Positions 44,057-54,015 are shown, counted from the first letter of the stretch. The stretch is DNA of 64,000 nt from Burkholderia ubonensis (GCF_001718695.1 NZ_CP013421.1:868001-932000); one strand, 5' to 3'. Program-made: numbers and translations. The notes: generated by a model from the sequence alone, not told the origin.

Positions 44057-44998
44057 TCACGACACGCAGGTCCCGCGCAGCGCCGCCTCGTCGGCAGCCA
44101 GCATCTCGGGCACGCATTCCCGCAGGAACTCGACGAACGTCCGGATCTTCGCGTCGAGGTACTGCCGCGACGGATACAGCGTGTAGACCGTCAGCTTCTG
44201 CAGCCGGTATTCGGGCAGCACGCGAACCAGCGCGCCGCTGCGCAGTGCCGGCACCGCGGTCGACATCGGCAGCGAGCCGATGCCGAGACCGGCGCGCAGC
44301 GCCGCGCCGAGCGCATCGGCAACATTCACCTGAAAATCGGGCAACGGAAGCTCGAAGGTCTCCCGGCCGTCAGGGCCGTCGAGATGCCAGCGGTCGCGCG
44401 GAAACACCGGCGTGACGATCTGCAGGCAGGCATGCGCTTCGAGGTCCTTGATCGTCTGCGGCGTACCGTGTGCGCGCAGGTACGCGGGCGACGCGCACAG
44501 CACGCTGTGCACGGTGCCGAGCCGCTGCGACACGAGCCCGGAATCGGGCAGCTCCGTCGTGCTCAATTGCAGCGACACGTCGTAGCCTTCGTCGATGATG
44601 TCGGGCACATGCTGCGACAGCGTCAGCTCGACCGCCACCGATGGATAGCGCTCGCGGTAGCGCACGACTGCAGGCACCACGTACGCCTGGCCGAAGCTCG
44701 TCGTCGCGTGCACGTGCAGCCGGCCCGACGGCTTGGCCTGCGCGTCCGCCGCTTCCGCCTCGGCCTCGTCGATGTAGGCGAGCACCCGCTGGCAGCGATC
44801 CAGGTAGCGCTGCCCCGCATCGGTGAGCGCGATGCGGCGCGTGCTGCGATTGAGGAGGCGCGTGCGCAGATGCGTTTCCAGTTGCGCAACCGAACGCGAC
44901 GCGTAGGCGGTCGTGATGTCCAGGCGCTGGGCCGCGCTCGTGAAGCTGCCTTCCTCCGCGACGCGGACAAAAATGCGCATCATCTGTAACGTATCCAT
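44057..44998 (-). CDS. LysR family regulator
   Basis: 313 residues from ATG 44998. The N-terminal helix-turn-helix is MRIFVRVAEEGSFTSAAQRL and ITTAYASRSVAQLETHLRTR, followed by the usual substrate-binding domain (GRLHVHATTSFGQAYVVPAV). It is of the CrgA/AaeR-like group. The gene reads away from purA, and no divergent partner lies within 240 bases, so its target is not clear. Confidence 0.92.
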   Translation of the reverse strand: MDTLQMMRIFVRVAEEGSFTSAAQRLDITTAYASRSVAQLETHLRTRLLNRSTRRIALTDAGQRYLDRCQRVLAYIDEAEAEAADAQAKPSGRLHVHATTSFGQAYVVPAVVRYRERYPSVAVELTLSQHVPDIIDEGYDVSLQLSTTELPDSGLVSQRLGTVHSVLCASPAYLRAHGTPQTIKDLEAHACLQIVTPVFPRDRWHLDGPDGRETFELPLPDFQVNVADALGAALRAGLGIGSLPMSTAVPALRSGALVRVLPEYRLQKLTVYTLYPSRQYLDAKIRTFVEFLRECVPEMLAADEAALRGTCVS

Positions 44999-45242
44999 CG
45001 GCCTGTCTCCGGGATTGAAATCGCGTCGCAGCAGCGCCCTCTCCGGCACGGCACGGGCTGGCGCGAATCGTGCGGAACAGTACCGCAGCGGTGCAGACGT
45101 GTCCAGCTTGCAGCAGGCGCGCTCGGGGAACGCGGTTCGCGCGCGGCAGCCAACGCCGACGACCAACCGTGCCGGCTGCGCAAGCAGGCGGGCGCGCGGC
45201 GCGGCGCGGCCCTCACTTTACGTACGCCGTGCAGCGTCGCAC

Positions 45243-46538
45243 TCAGGCGCGTTCGAAGTCGAACGGATTGCTCAGCACGATGGTGTCGTCGCGCTCCGGT
45301 CCGGTCGTGATCAGCGAAACCGGCACGCCCGCGACCGCCTCGACCCGCTCGATGAAAGCCTGCGCGGCACGCGGTAATGCCGCACGCTCACGTACGCCTT
45401 TCACCGTGCCGTCCCAGCCGGCGAATTCCTCGTAGATGGGCCGCACGCGCAACTGCGCATCGAGGCTCGTGGGCAAGTGAGCGATGCGGGCGCCGTCGAG
45501 TTCGTAGCCGACGCACAGCGCGATCGACTCGAACCCGTCCAGCACGTCGAGCTTGGTCAGCGCCAGCGAATCGATGCCGGACACCTTGACGGCCTGGCGC
45601 AGCTGGACGGCGTCGAGCCATCCGCAGCGGCGCGGCCGGCCGGTATTGACGCCGAATTCCCGCCCGCGGGTGCGCAATCGCTCGCCGGTCGCGTTGTCGA
45701 GTTCGGTGAGGAACGGGCCGCCCCCGACCCGTGTCGCATAGGCCTTGGTCACGCCCAGCACATGGCCGAGCTTCGATGCGCCGAGACCGGTGCCGGCGGC
45801 CGCCGCCGACGCGACCGTGCCCGACGAGGTCACGAACGGATACGTGCCCCAGTCGATGTCCAGCATCACGGCTTGCGAGCCTTCGAACAGGATGCGCTCG
45901 CCGCGCGCGTGAGCGTCGTTGAGGTCGGCCCACACCGGCCGCACGAACGGCAGCACCTTGGGCGCGAGGTCAACGAGCATCGGCAGCATCGCGTCGCGCG
46001 AGCTTGGCGCGAGCCCAAGACCGCGAAACCACGCGTTGTGGTGGTCGACCAGTACGTCGAGTTTGTCGGCGAGCCGGTCCGGTTCCGCGAGATCGGCGAC
46101 GCGCAGTGCGCGGCGGCCGACCTTGTCTTCATAGGCGGGGCCGATCCCGCGCAGCGTCGTGCCGATCGGTTCGCGGCGCAACTGCTCCTGTGCACAATCG
46201 ACGGCCCGGTGAATCGGCAGGACCAGCGTGGCATTCTCGGCGATCGACAGGTTGTCCGGCGTCACCGCGACCCCGAGCTCCGCCATGCGCGCGATCTCGG
46301 CGAGCAGCGCTTGCGGGTCGAGCGCGACGCCGTTGCCGATCACGCCCGGCTTGCCGCGTACCAGCCCGCTCGGCAACAGCGCAAGCTTGTAGGTCTCCCC
46401 GTCGACGACCAACGTATGTCCCGCGTTGTGGCCGCCGTTGTACCGCGCGACGATGTCGGCCTGCCCCGCGAGCCAGTCCACCAGACGCCCCTTGCCCTCG
46501 TCGCCCCACTGCGCGCCCACCACCACGACATTCGGCAT
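45243..46538 (-). CDS. purA: Adenylosuccinate synthetase
   Basis: Joins IMP and aspartate using GTP in AMP synthesis. 431 residues from ATG 46538. Active-site motifs are intact: GAQWGDEGKGRLVD, YNGGHNAGHTLV, IGTTLRGIGPAYEDK, LFEGSQAVMLDIDWGTYPFV, GPFLTEL and the C-terminal LTKLDVLDG. The gene stands alone, away from the usual hflKC/hisZ setting, and faces a divergent LysR gene; on a secondary replicon it is probably a second copy. Whether it is a housekeeping paralogue or has a special role cannot be judged here. Confidence 0.95.
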   Translation of the reverse strand: MPNVVVVGAQWGDEGKGRLVDWLAGQADIVARYNGGHNAGHTLVVDGETYKLALLPSGLVRGKPGVIGNGVALDPQALLAEIARMAELGVAVTPDNLSIAENATLVLPIHRAVDCAQEQLRREPIGTTLRGIGPAYEDKVGRRALRVADLAEPDRLADKLDVLVDHHNAWFRGLGLAPSSRDAMLPMLVDLAPKVLPFVRPVWADLNDAHARGERILFEGSQAVMLDIDWGTYPFVTSSGTVASAAAAGTGLGASKLGHVLGVTKAYATRVGGGPFLTELDNATGERLRTRGREFGVNTGRPRRCGWLDAVQLRQAVKVSGIDSLALTKLDVLDGFESIALCVGYELDGARIAHLPTSLDAQLRVRPIYEEFAGWDGTVKGVRERAALPRAAQAFIERVEAVAGVPVSLITTGPERDDTIVLSNPFDFERA

Positions 46539-46677
46539 GGCCGATCCTCCATGTGATAAATCCAGACATATACGCCGGCCATCGGCCGCTTGAACGCAAT
46601 AGTGGCGTAGTCCCGCTTGCGCGATCAAACGATTAAAGCTAATAATTCGCGTGAGGAAATCTCACAGATCTGGATAA

Positions 46678-47592
46678 ATGGCCCGGCGACTCCCACCGTT
46701 GAATTCATTGCGCGCATTCGAAGCCGCCGCCCGACTCGGCAGCTTCACGCTGGCCGCCGACGAGCTGTGCGTCACGCATGGCGCGATCAGCCGGCATGTC
46801 CAGCAGCTGGAGGCGTGGCTCGGCCGGCCTCTATTCGTCCGGCACAATCGGCGCGTCGAGCTCACGGATGCGGGGCGCGCGTATCTCGCTGAAGTGGGCG
46901 CCGCGTTGGACCGGATCGCGCTCGCGACTGCGCAGCAATTCGGCGCGGGGCAGCAGCGCGTACTACGCGTCAGCGCGCCGGCGACCTTCTCGCTGCGCTG
47001 GCTGGTGCCGAGGCTGTCGTCGTTCCAGGTCGCCCATCCGCACATCGAGGTGCGGCTTTCGACGTCGAACGAGCCGATCGAGAAGTTGCGGGACAAGGTC
47101 GATCTGATCGTCCGAGGCGGCCCGCAGGCGATCGACGGTTACGTCGCCGAGGAATTCCTCTCCGAAGTCCGGCTGCCGGTGTGCGCGCCGAAACTGCTCG
47201 ACGGCCGCCAACTGCGCACACCGGCGGACCTTGCCGGCTTCACGCTGCTGCATTCGGCGACCTATCCGGGCATGTGGCCCGAGTGGCTCGCGGCGGCGGG
47301 CCATGCAGATCTGGTTCCGCGGCATTCGCTCACGCTCGAGCACTTCTACCTGACGCTACAGGGCGCGCTCGACGGGCTCGGCGTCGCGATGGGCCCGATC
47401 GCGCTCGTCGCGGACGATATCGCCGAAGGGCGTTTGGTGCAGCCATTCAGCGAGCCGGCGCTGCCGGCGTGGCGCTACTTCACTTACGTGTCGACCGCGC
47501 GTGCGAAGGATGAATCCGTGCGCGCATTCACGGGTTGGCTGAAGTCGGTGGGAAACGCGCAGCTGATCATGTCAGATGCACTGACTAAGTGA
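46678..47592 (+). CDS. LysR family regulator, GcvA-like
   Basis: 304 residues from ATG 46678. The start MARRLPPLNSLRAFEAAARL and FTLAADELCVTHGAISRHVQ is typical of the GcvA/AmpR branch, with LRVSAPATFSLRWLVPRLSS beginning the ligand domain. Divergent from purA with 139 bases between the two starts, so purA is the natural target. Confidence 0.92.
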   Translation: MARRLPPLNSLRAFEAAARLGSFTLAADELCVTHGAISRHVQQLEAWLGRPLFVRHNRRVELTDAGRAYLAEVGAALDRIALATAQQFGAGQQRVLRVSAPATFSLRWLVPRLSSFQVAHPHIEVRLSTSNEPIEKLRDKVDLIVRGGPQAIDGYVAEEFLSEVRLPVCAPKLLDGRQLRTPADLAGFTLLHSATYPGMWPEWLAAAGHADLVPRHSLTLEHFYLTLQGALDGLGVAMGPIALVADDIAEGRLVQPFSEPALPAWRYFTYVSTARAKDESVRAFTGWLKSVGNAQLIMSDALTK

Positions 47593-47739
47593 ACCGTCTG
47601 GGAATAGGCGAATGGCGGTGTTGGCCGAAACGTACCCTGACGATCATTGCACCTCAATCACCAAGGACAACGAATCAATTCAGCTGTAGACGAACGCATA
47701 TGATGACTGGATGACGCGCATTCATTTGTGCATGCGCGA

Positions 47740-47772
47740 GCGACAAACCCCGGTTCGAGCAGGGTTTGTCGC
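47740..47772 (-). terminator. Terminator hairpin between convergent genes
   Basis: GCGACAAACCC at 47740-47750 and GGGTTTGTCGC at 47762-47772 are perfectly complementary around an 11-base loop, 10 bases after the stop of the minus-strand DUF4148-like gene. Confidence 0.7.
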
Positions 47773-47782
47773 CAGATCACGC

Positions 47783-48109
47783 TTATTGGCTTGCGCCAGC
47801 CGCCTCGGCTGCTTTCTTCTGCGCGTCCTGCAAGTTCTGCGGATAATTCGGATCATTGGCTGAAGGCTTGTATCCCGCGTCTTCGAGTTTCTTCAGCTCA
47901 GCTGTGTTTTTCGCGCGTGCCGCCTTGCGTTCGGCCTTGCGTTTTGCCCGGGCAGCCTTGCGCGCCTCGTGCTTCGCGGCCTTGGCATCCGACGCGGTGG
48001 ATGCGGCCGGTGCGCTGGCATCGGTCTGCGCGAATACCGGCGCGGTCGAGCCGAGGAGGAAAGCAGCCGCCGAAGCAGCCAGTGCGAGCTTTTTGATCTG
48101 GATTCGCAT
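47783..48109 (-). CDS. DUF4148-like exported basic protein
   Basis: 108 residues from ATG 48109. Signal peptide MRIQIKKLALAASAAAFLLG with a cut after VFA. Next is an Ala/Ser linker, then a strongly basic helix (KHEARKAARAKRKAERKAAR), and a C-terminal LEDAGYKPSANDPNYPQNLQ like the DUF4148 motif of the gene at 42465. Function unknown; probably periplasmic. Confidence 0.82.
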   Translation of the reverse strand: MRIQIKKLALAASAAAFLLGSTAPVFAQTDASAPAASTASDAKAAKHEARKAARAKRKAERKAARAKNTAELKKLEDAGYKPSANDPNYPQNLQDAQKKAAEAAGASQ

Positions 48110-49290
48110 CACTGAACTCTCTTTTGTGATTGGTCACGGAGTGAAGTACATCGAGATACCGCCCCTGCCCCTGGTCGTCTTCATATTTCGAACAGGGCCC
48201 GAACATCATAACCGGGTTGCGGAAAAGGTGGCGCTATCGTCGCGACATTCGTCGGGATGTCGAGGAGACGCCACAATCGTGGTTGCCGTCAGCGTGTGTC
48301 GGCGATCTTAGGCTTCAACGTCGGGACGAGCGTGTAGCCGGCCCGATGCGTTTCCGCCATACGATGCGCTTCAAGTTCCGATGCTCCGTTTTGGTGCTTC
48401 GCTAATGGCCACCTTGGGAATAGCGTCACACGCACAGCAAGATGTGGGGGGCCGCTCGAGTGTCGCTTTGTCACTGACGTTGATGGCTGTGGGAGCGGAC
48501 TCTCCGCCGCGCCGTCAGTCTGTGTCGTTCCGTTTTATATCCATTCATTTGCCCCATAAACGACCACGGTGCGTCCGGGATGGGTACGCGGCGCGGCGTC
48601 TGACGCTCCCATACGCGGTGGACGATTGGTCACCCAACGCCAGGGTATCCGGTGACCTGTCTGTGCGCTTCGTCGGGATGCGTCACGTCTCGGGGCCGCT
48701 GCGGCGTCGAGGTCGACGGCACAGTTTGAAGGTTCGATCGGCATCTCGCCCGCATGTCCTGGCGGTGGTCGCGCTTTTAATAGCCGCGGCCCAGTGCTGG
48801 GTCAGCGCAACCTGGCGCGTTGTTCACAGCCATTATGGTCTGGGGGATCCCACAGATGCCGCCTTCCACGATTCCACCGCCGTTCAGCTGCGGTACCGAA
48901 AAAGGTGCACGGACGACGCGCCCGGTCGAGCTCTGCAGTAACGCGCGGCGGGTCTCGATGGTGCCGTTGATCGCCGCCATGCGGTCCGGCGAACGTCACT
49001 GTGCCGGCCAGTCCAAAGGTAGAAAGTTGTGAGGCTGCGTGAGGCAAGCATCACAGGAGGCGCTTCCATAGTGGGCCGGTAGGGGTGCCGAAAACGCGGG
49101 ACAGCGCGGCTATGACTCCGGGCGACTTTTTCAGGAAAGGGGCACGTCTGACGCACAACCCACTACGCAAGTCTCGATTCGGGCGATTTTCCTCCACAGC
49201 CGCGTCAAAAGTGATGCGCGCCGTGGGAAGGCTCAGCTGCTCGGCACCCCCAATACTCGGCAAAGCGCTCGGCATCGTCAGCCCTTATAC
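48110..49290. other. Gene-free left flank of the origin region
   Basis: About 1.2 kb without a convincing gene; possible frames have no family resemblance and irregular codon use. One iteron-like element lies at 48551. I see no further clear repeat. Confidence 0.5.
48551..48570 (-). repeat. Lone iteron-like site left of the array
   Basis: The minus strand reads ACCGTGGTCGTTTATGGGGC, sharing the CGTTTATGGGGC core of the iterons but not the AGGTAG half. It is about 740 bases left of the array. Confidence 0.5.
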
Positions 49291-50308
49291 GATCCCATAG
49301 GGGGGAACCTTTGGCCGTGAAGCCGCTATTCCGTCCCATAAGTTGCTACGTTTCCATCGCTGTGAGTGTGTACTCACCCCTTTGGAAACCCGCGTCAGGC
49401 GTGGCCTCGCAGTAGAACGAGGCGGCAACCGGTCATTGTCGCGGGCAACGCGAGAACATTTCATGCGGTTCCTTGCCGGAGAGCGCCTATTGGTAGCGGT
49501 TTATGGGGGTTGGTTTTTCTCACAGGCACGCGTGTGTTTACATCTTTAGAAAGCAACGTTTACTTCTTTAACTACTTTTAGCCGGCTCACAGCCTTATTC
49601 CGTAAGGGTTTGGTGGGTGTTCGGTACCCATTTATGGGAGGGAAGGTAGAAGGGTTTGGGGTCTCAGGTCTGTGGATTTGGGGAATTGGGTACCGTGCTG
49701 TGGGAAGTTTGGGTTGTGGATATGGGGCATGCGTAGCCTGTTATGGGATTTCTACGCAGAGGTCCCTCAGGTAGCAGTCTATGGGGACGCTCTTTGGTTG
49801 CCGGTTATGGGAGCTAGTTGCTGGGACCGCTGAGACGGGAGAGCAAGGTCGTTTTCTCTAAGGTAGCCATTTATAGGGCGACGTTAAGGTAGCCGGTTAT
49901 GGGGCGTGCTACTGGTGTCACCGACGATTTCCCTGGAATCTTAAACAAGGCTGTGCCCGCCCACCGGCTCGATAGCCACCATGGGTAACCTCCTATGGGG
50001 GCATTCGAAGGTAGCCGTTTATGGGTCGATCTTCGCACAGAATTTGCGCTGCCTTCGAAAAGCGCGACGGTGGCCGGTCTTGATAGGTAGCCTTCCATGG
50101 GGTTCGGCAAAGGTAGCGTTTTATGGGACGTAACGGACCAGTGCTGCAAGGCACCACGATTTGGGTCCGCGGGTAGCTTTCTGCAGGCCTGTTTCCCATG
50201 AACGGGTACCTTTGAACTGGGCAAGACCCGTGCCGGATTCGCTTGATCTGGCGCATAGGTAGCTGGTTTTGGGATGCGTTGCGGCGAAAGGTATATGGAT
50301 ATGGGGCG
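49291..50308. repeat. Iteron array, putative replication origin
   Basis: At least 15 degenerate copies of a 20-base element with consensus near AGGTAGCCGTTTATGGGGCG. Good plus-strand copies start at 49492, 49623, 49733, 49769, 49796, 49861, 49887, 49985, 50009, 50085, 50111, 50257 and 50289. Minus-strand copies are at 49291, 49331 and 50194. The array ends about 150 bases before the initiator gene. AT-rich DNA flanks it (49540-49590 and 50320-50420), and TGTGGATAT near 49715 is close to a DnaA box. This is the expected layout of a Rep_3 iteron origin. Confidence 0.85.
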
Positions 50309-50414
50309 GATTTAGCGTGGCAAAACAGGATGATTATCTTTATAAAACAATGCATTGTGAGAAATACTGAAAGCGTTACTAGAGGATCGCCAGTTGCTCG
50401 ATTACGCGAAAAGG

Positions 50415-50420
50415 TATAAA
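50415..50420 (+). promoter_or_regulatory. Possible -10 element of the initiator gene
   Basis: TATAAA lies 38 bases before the initiator start, with GTTGCT 16 bases upstream as a weak -35. It adjoins the iteron array, so initiator binding could regulate it. Confidence 0.4.
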
Positions 50421-50458
50421 TTGCGCCCTCAACAAGGTCACCTTATCCGGACACCACG

Positions 50459-51775
50459 ATGCCGCGAAAGCCCGCAAGCAAAGGCTCCGACAAACAGGTC
50501 TCGCTGTTCCAGACGCCCGAGCCTCCCGACTTGCTGCGCAAGGCGGTTCAAGCGATTCACATCGCACCCAAGTCGGGAAAGATCGGTCTGCAGCAGCGCA
50601 AGATGTTCAGTTCGCTGATCAAGAACGCGCTTCGGCAGGAAGCGTTCGAGCCGGGCCGCACGAGCTTTTCGATCTCGATTGCCGCGCTCTCGCACGAAAG
50701 CGGACTGAACAGCAACAACACGAAGTACGTGAAGGACACGGTGAACTCGCTCATCAGCACCGTCGTCAACTGGGACTATCTGGCCGGGGACCGCTCGACC
50801 GTCTGGAAGGCGTCGGGCCTGCTGGCCGGCGCGGAACTCGAGCAATCGGTGCTGAAGTACAGCTTCTCGGACCAGATTCGCAGCGAACTGCTCAATCCGG
50901 AGATCTATGCGCTCATCGATATGCGGATCGCGCGCGAGTTCCGGCGCTCGCATTCGCTCGCGCTGTGGGAAAACACGGTGCGCTACGAAGGAATCGGCAT
51001 AACCGCGAAGATCCCGTTGCCGAAATTCCGCGACCTCATCCTGGGGCAGGACAAGGCGTCGCAGTCGTACAAGGAATACAAGCTGTTCAAGAGCAAGGTC
51101 CTGGTGCCGTGCATTCAGGAGGTCAACGAAGTATCGGACCACACGCTCGAGCTGATCGAGCACAAGTCCGGACGCAGTGTGGAGGCGGTCCAGTTCAAGG
51201 TGACGCGCAAGCAGAGCGCGGATACCGTGGAGGACGGCGACGTCAAGAACGAAGCGCTCGTCGAGGAAGTTGCCAAATTCGGCGTCCCGCGCTCGGAGGC
51301 TCGTCGGCTGATTTCCCAGTACGGCGTGCAACGCATCAAGGCCGCGATTGCCTACACGCTCAATCGGACTACGAAAAAGAACGCGGCGCCGATCGATAAT
51401 GTCGGCGCGTATTTCCGCAAGGCGTTGACGCACGGCTACACGTTGTCGGACGGCCAGGCGACGGAGACGGCGACGCCGGCGAAAGAGACGGCGCAGAGCA
51501 AGCAGGAGCAGATCCGCGACAAGTATCTCGCGGCCAAGATCGATGAGGCGGGCGCGTACTTCCGCGAGCTGGAAATCGATGACCAGACCAAGCTTATCGA
51601 GCGCTACAACGAGACGGTGACCGGTTCGAAGGATCTGACGTTGTCACCGAAGAAGAAGGCGAGCAAGCTTGCGCAAACCAGCTTCTTCAGATGGCTGGCG
51701 CTGGATACCTGGGGCGAACCGACTTCGGACGACCTGCTCGAGTTTCTGCTGAAGAGCAGCCTCGCGACGAATTGA
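50459..51775 (+). CDS. repA: Rep_3 family replication initiator
   Basis: 438 residues. The early region (LRKAVQAIHIAPKSGKIGLQ, QRKMFSSLIKNALRQ) and the winged-helix segments (SFSISIAALSHESGLNSNNT, FRRSHSLALWENTVRYEGIG, KEYKLFKSKVLVPCIQEVNE) match plasmid Rep_3/RepB initiators. Such proteins bind iterons and open the origin, and they control copy number through dimer handcuffing. The iteron array directly upstream and parAB downstream support the role. It is convergent with parB. Burkholderia secondary chromosomes use initiators of this kind. Confidence 0.9.
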   Translation: MPRKPASKGSDKQVSLFQTPEPPDLLRKAVQAIHIAPKSGKIGLQQRKMFSSLIKNALRQEAFEPGRTSFSISIAALSHESGLNSNNTKYVKDTVNSLISTVVNWDYLAGDRSTVWKASGLLAGAELEQSVLKYSFSDQIRSELLNPEIYALIDMRIAREFRRSHSLALWENTVRYEGIGITAKIPLPKFRDLILGQDKASQSYKEYKLFKSKVLVPCIQEVNEVSDHTLELIEHKSGRSVEAVQFKVTRKQSADTVEDGDVKNEALVEEVAKFGVPRSEARRLISQYGVQRIKAAIAYTLNRTTKKNAAPIDNVGAYFRKALTHGYTLSDGQATETATPAKETAQSKQEQIRDKYLAAKIDEAGAYFRELEIDDQTKLIERYNETVTGSKDLTLSPKKKASKLAQTSFFRWLALDTWGEPTSDDLLEFLLKSSLATN

Positions 51776-51798
51776 GCGCAGCCTCGCTGCTTGCCAGA

Positions 51799-51832
51799 CG
51801 ACGCGTGCCGGACTTCAGCCGGCGACGCGTCG
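51799..51832. terminator. Hairpin between convergent initiator and parB genes
   Basis: CGACGCGTGCCGG at 51799-51811 pairs with CCGGCGACGCGTCG at 51819-51832 with one bulged base, midway between the two stop codons. It has no T-run. Confidence 0.45.
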
Positions 51833-51864
51833 CGATGCAGATGCGTGGTCGTGGTTCTTAGTGC

Positions 51865-52893
51865 TTACTTCTGAGCCGCGACGGCCAATTCGGCCACGTA
51901 TGCGTCGATCACGGCTTTGAGCTGATCGGCCAGGGCTTCCTGGTGCGACGTATCGACTCCTTTCAGCTGTAGGTCGAGTCGCCCGTCGGGGTAGGTCTTC
52001 AACTGGCCTACCGCGCGCGACTCGAGTGCGAAATCGTGACGAACGCTGTAGCGCGTGCGTCCCGTCTTCTTGTTGCCGTCGCCTTGCGTACGCAGGAAGT
52101 TTTCCAGATCGCGCACCGACTTTTTGCGCTCCATGACGGCGGTGAGCAGACGGTCGGCGGTCGGTTCGCCCAGCCGCTCGAAGATCAGCTTCAGGAAATA
52201 GGCGGCCTGCAGGCCGACCACATCGTTTGCGGCGGCCATCCGCTCGAGAAGCGTGGTCGACAGGGCATTGAGCGACAGCGTCTTGCTGATGGTCGCCTTG
52301 TCCTTGCCGATCTTTTCCGCCAGCGTGTTCTGGTCGGGGAACACCTTCTCGTCGAGGAGGCGCTTCCATGCGACTGCATCGTCGAAGATCGTCTGGCGCT
52401 CGTGATCGTGGTTCGCGCGATAGGCGATCGTGTAGAGCTGCTCGGGCGTGTGATCCGAGCGGAAGGTGGCGTTGATGGTTTCGTCGCCGTTGATGCTCGT
52501 GGCGCGCAGCCGGCGCTGCCCGTCGATCACGACCAGCTTGCCGGGGAACTCCGGCAGCCGGGTCACCTTGATCGGCTCGATCTGCCCTTCCCGCTTCAAC
52601 GTCAGCGCGAGCTCGTGCAGGCTCGATTCCGAATAGAACACCCGCGGATTGAACGGGTTTGGAATGCAGTCCTTCACGGCAACCTTTTGCGGCGCGCCAA
52701 GATCCTCAGCATTGGCGGGCAGCGTCATGGCCGCTTTGACCGCAGGCGCCGCGACAGCGGTCAGCGGCGCGACGGACGGTTCGGGCAGCCGCGTCTCCAG
52801 TGCCGCGTTTTCCTGCGCAAGGCCGCGCAGAAGACCGGCTGCGAGATGGAGATTGCCCGTTGCCTTCTTTTCTTTCGATGTGTCTTTAGCCAT
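51865..52893 (-). CDS. parB: Chromosome partition protein ParB
   Basis: 342 residues from ATG 52893, which overlaps the parA stop by 8 bases. ParB/Srx nuclease-like CTP-binding region: DCIPNPFNPRVFYSESSLHE, REGQIEPIKVT, VIDGQRRLRATSI and ANHDHERQTIFDDAVAWKRL. The central helix-turn-helix, TLAEKIGKDKATISKTLSL, should read the parS sites to the right. The C-terminal part would dimerise. Together with ParA it segregates this replicon. Confidence 0.95.
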   Translation of the reverse strand: MAKDTSKEKKATGNLHLAAGLLRGLAQENAALETRLPEPSVAPLTAVAAPAVKAAMTLPANAEDLGAPQKVAVKDCIPNPFNPRVFYSESSLHELALTLKREGQIEPIKVTRLPEFPGKLVVIDGQRRLRATSINGDETINATFRSDHTPEQLYTIAYRANHDHERQTIFDDAVAWKRLLDEKVFPDQNTLAEKIGKDKATISKTLSLNALSTTLLERMAAANDVVGLQAAYFLKLIFERLGEPTADRLLTAVMERKKSVRDLENFLRTQGDGNKKTGRTRYSVRHDFALESRAVGQLKTYPDGRLDLQLKGVDTSHQEALADQLKAVIDAYVAELAVAAQK

Positions 52894-53581
52894 GAGCGGT
52901 TCCGGTAGCGCGCGTCGACGCGATGTATTGGGCCATTTCGGTGACCAGTTTCTCGATCTCCGCACGGGCCTCCTTGAGGCCTTTCAGGTACCGATTGTGA
53001 TGGTGGATGGTGGTGCCGAGCGCGAAGGTCTGTCGGTAGACCTCGCGTTGGGCGATCTGGCTGTCCAGCAGATGCTCCCCTATTTCTTCTGCCCTTAGAA
53101 TTTTTAAAATTTCTTCACGCATTTTAGTTTTTCCATTGACACTATTGAGCATCAGTGCGGAAGAAAGACTAGGGTTACGTACCGCTCGCATGGATTCGAT
53201 CATGCGAATCATGGCGACAGTGCTGTACAGATCCGCGGGCGACGGCGACAGCGGCACGAGGCAGAAGTCGGCGACTTCGAGCACCGATGCGATGCGCGGA
53301 TCCTCGAGGTTGCCGGGGCAGTCGACAACAATCACGTCGAAGTGTGCGTCCTGCTTCTTGATCTCTCCACCGATTCCTCGACCGGCCGGGGCGAGTGAAA
53401 GAACGGTCATCGGGAGTGTGTTCTCGCCGCTTGTGACCCATCTGACGGATGTGCCCTGGGGATCGGCGTCGATGAGCGCAACCTTGTTTCCACCCGCCTC
53501 GAAGGCGGCGGCGATGTTGACGGAGATGGTCGTCTTTCCAGTACCACCCTTTTGATTGCTGACGGCGATCTTGAAAGCCAT
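52886..53581 (-). CDS. parA: Chromosome partition ATPase ParA
   Basis: 231 residues from ATG 53581, behind GGAGGAA. The deviant Walker A motif KGGTGKTT lies at residues 11-18, followed by LIDADPQG and the VVDCPGN switch region. No N-terminal DNA-binding domain is present, so it is a short (type Ib-like) ParA. It moves ParB-parS complexes using ATP. First gene of the par operon, which reads toward the initiator gene. Confidence 0.95.
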   Translation of the reverse strand: MAFKIAVSNQKGGTGKTTISVNIAAAFEAGGNKVALIDADPQGTSVRWVTSGENTLPMTVLSLAPAGRGIGGEIKKQDAHFDVIVVDCPGNLEDPRIASVLEVADFCLVPLSPSPADLYSTVAMIRMIESMRAVRNPSLSSALMLNSVNGKTKMREEILKILRAEEIGEHLLDSQIAQREVYRQTFALGTTIHHHNRYLKGLKEARAEIEKLVTEMAQYIASTRATGTAHG

Positions 53582-53671
53582 TAAATTCCTCCAAGGAGTT
53601 TTGCGCAATATATGCAAATACTTTTGGAAAGTCCAGAGAAACGGCTTATTTCGCGGCGCGAGCCATCCTTA

Positions 53672-53687
53672 GTTGTCACGTGACAAG
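53672..53687. promoter_or_regulatory. parS: parS site
   Basis: GTTGTCACGTGACAAG, one mismatch from the perfect palindrome, about 90 bases upstream of the parA start. It could also affect parA transcription. Confidence 0.85.
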
Positions 53688-53875
53688 TCGGCTGGATAGC
53701 TACCGTAGCTGATCTTCGAGCGGCACGGACGGAATGATTTTAAATCGGGCTGTGATTGCCGAAGTGACAAATCGCTTTTCTATGCACTCATTGATTCTCG
53801 GGCGCCGGTATTTCGTGTTGGATGGCGCGAACGCTCAACTGCCGAGGACGCCCAAGCACCGGTCCCTTAATGAAG

Positions 53876-53891
53876 GTTGTCACGTGACAAC
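53876..53891. promoter_or_regulatory. parS: parS site
   Basis: A perfect copy of GTTGTCACGTGACAAC. Confidence 0.9.
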
Positions 53892-54015
53892 GGTGTGGGC
53901 GACCAACCATCGCGGATGTCTTTGGCACAGCGCGTTGGCGCCGTGCCTTTGCTGTGGTTCTAAAGCTTGCTGAGAGCCACGGGCGACGCTCAAATGCGGC
54001 CGGATGCGGAACGCG

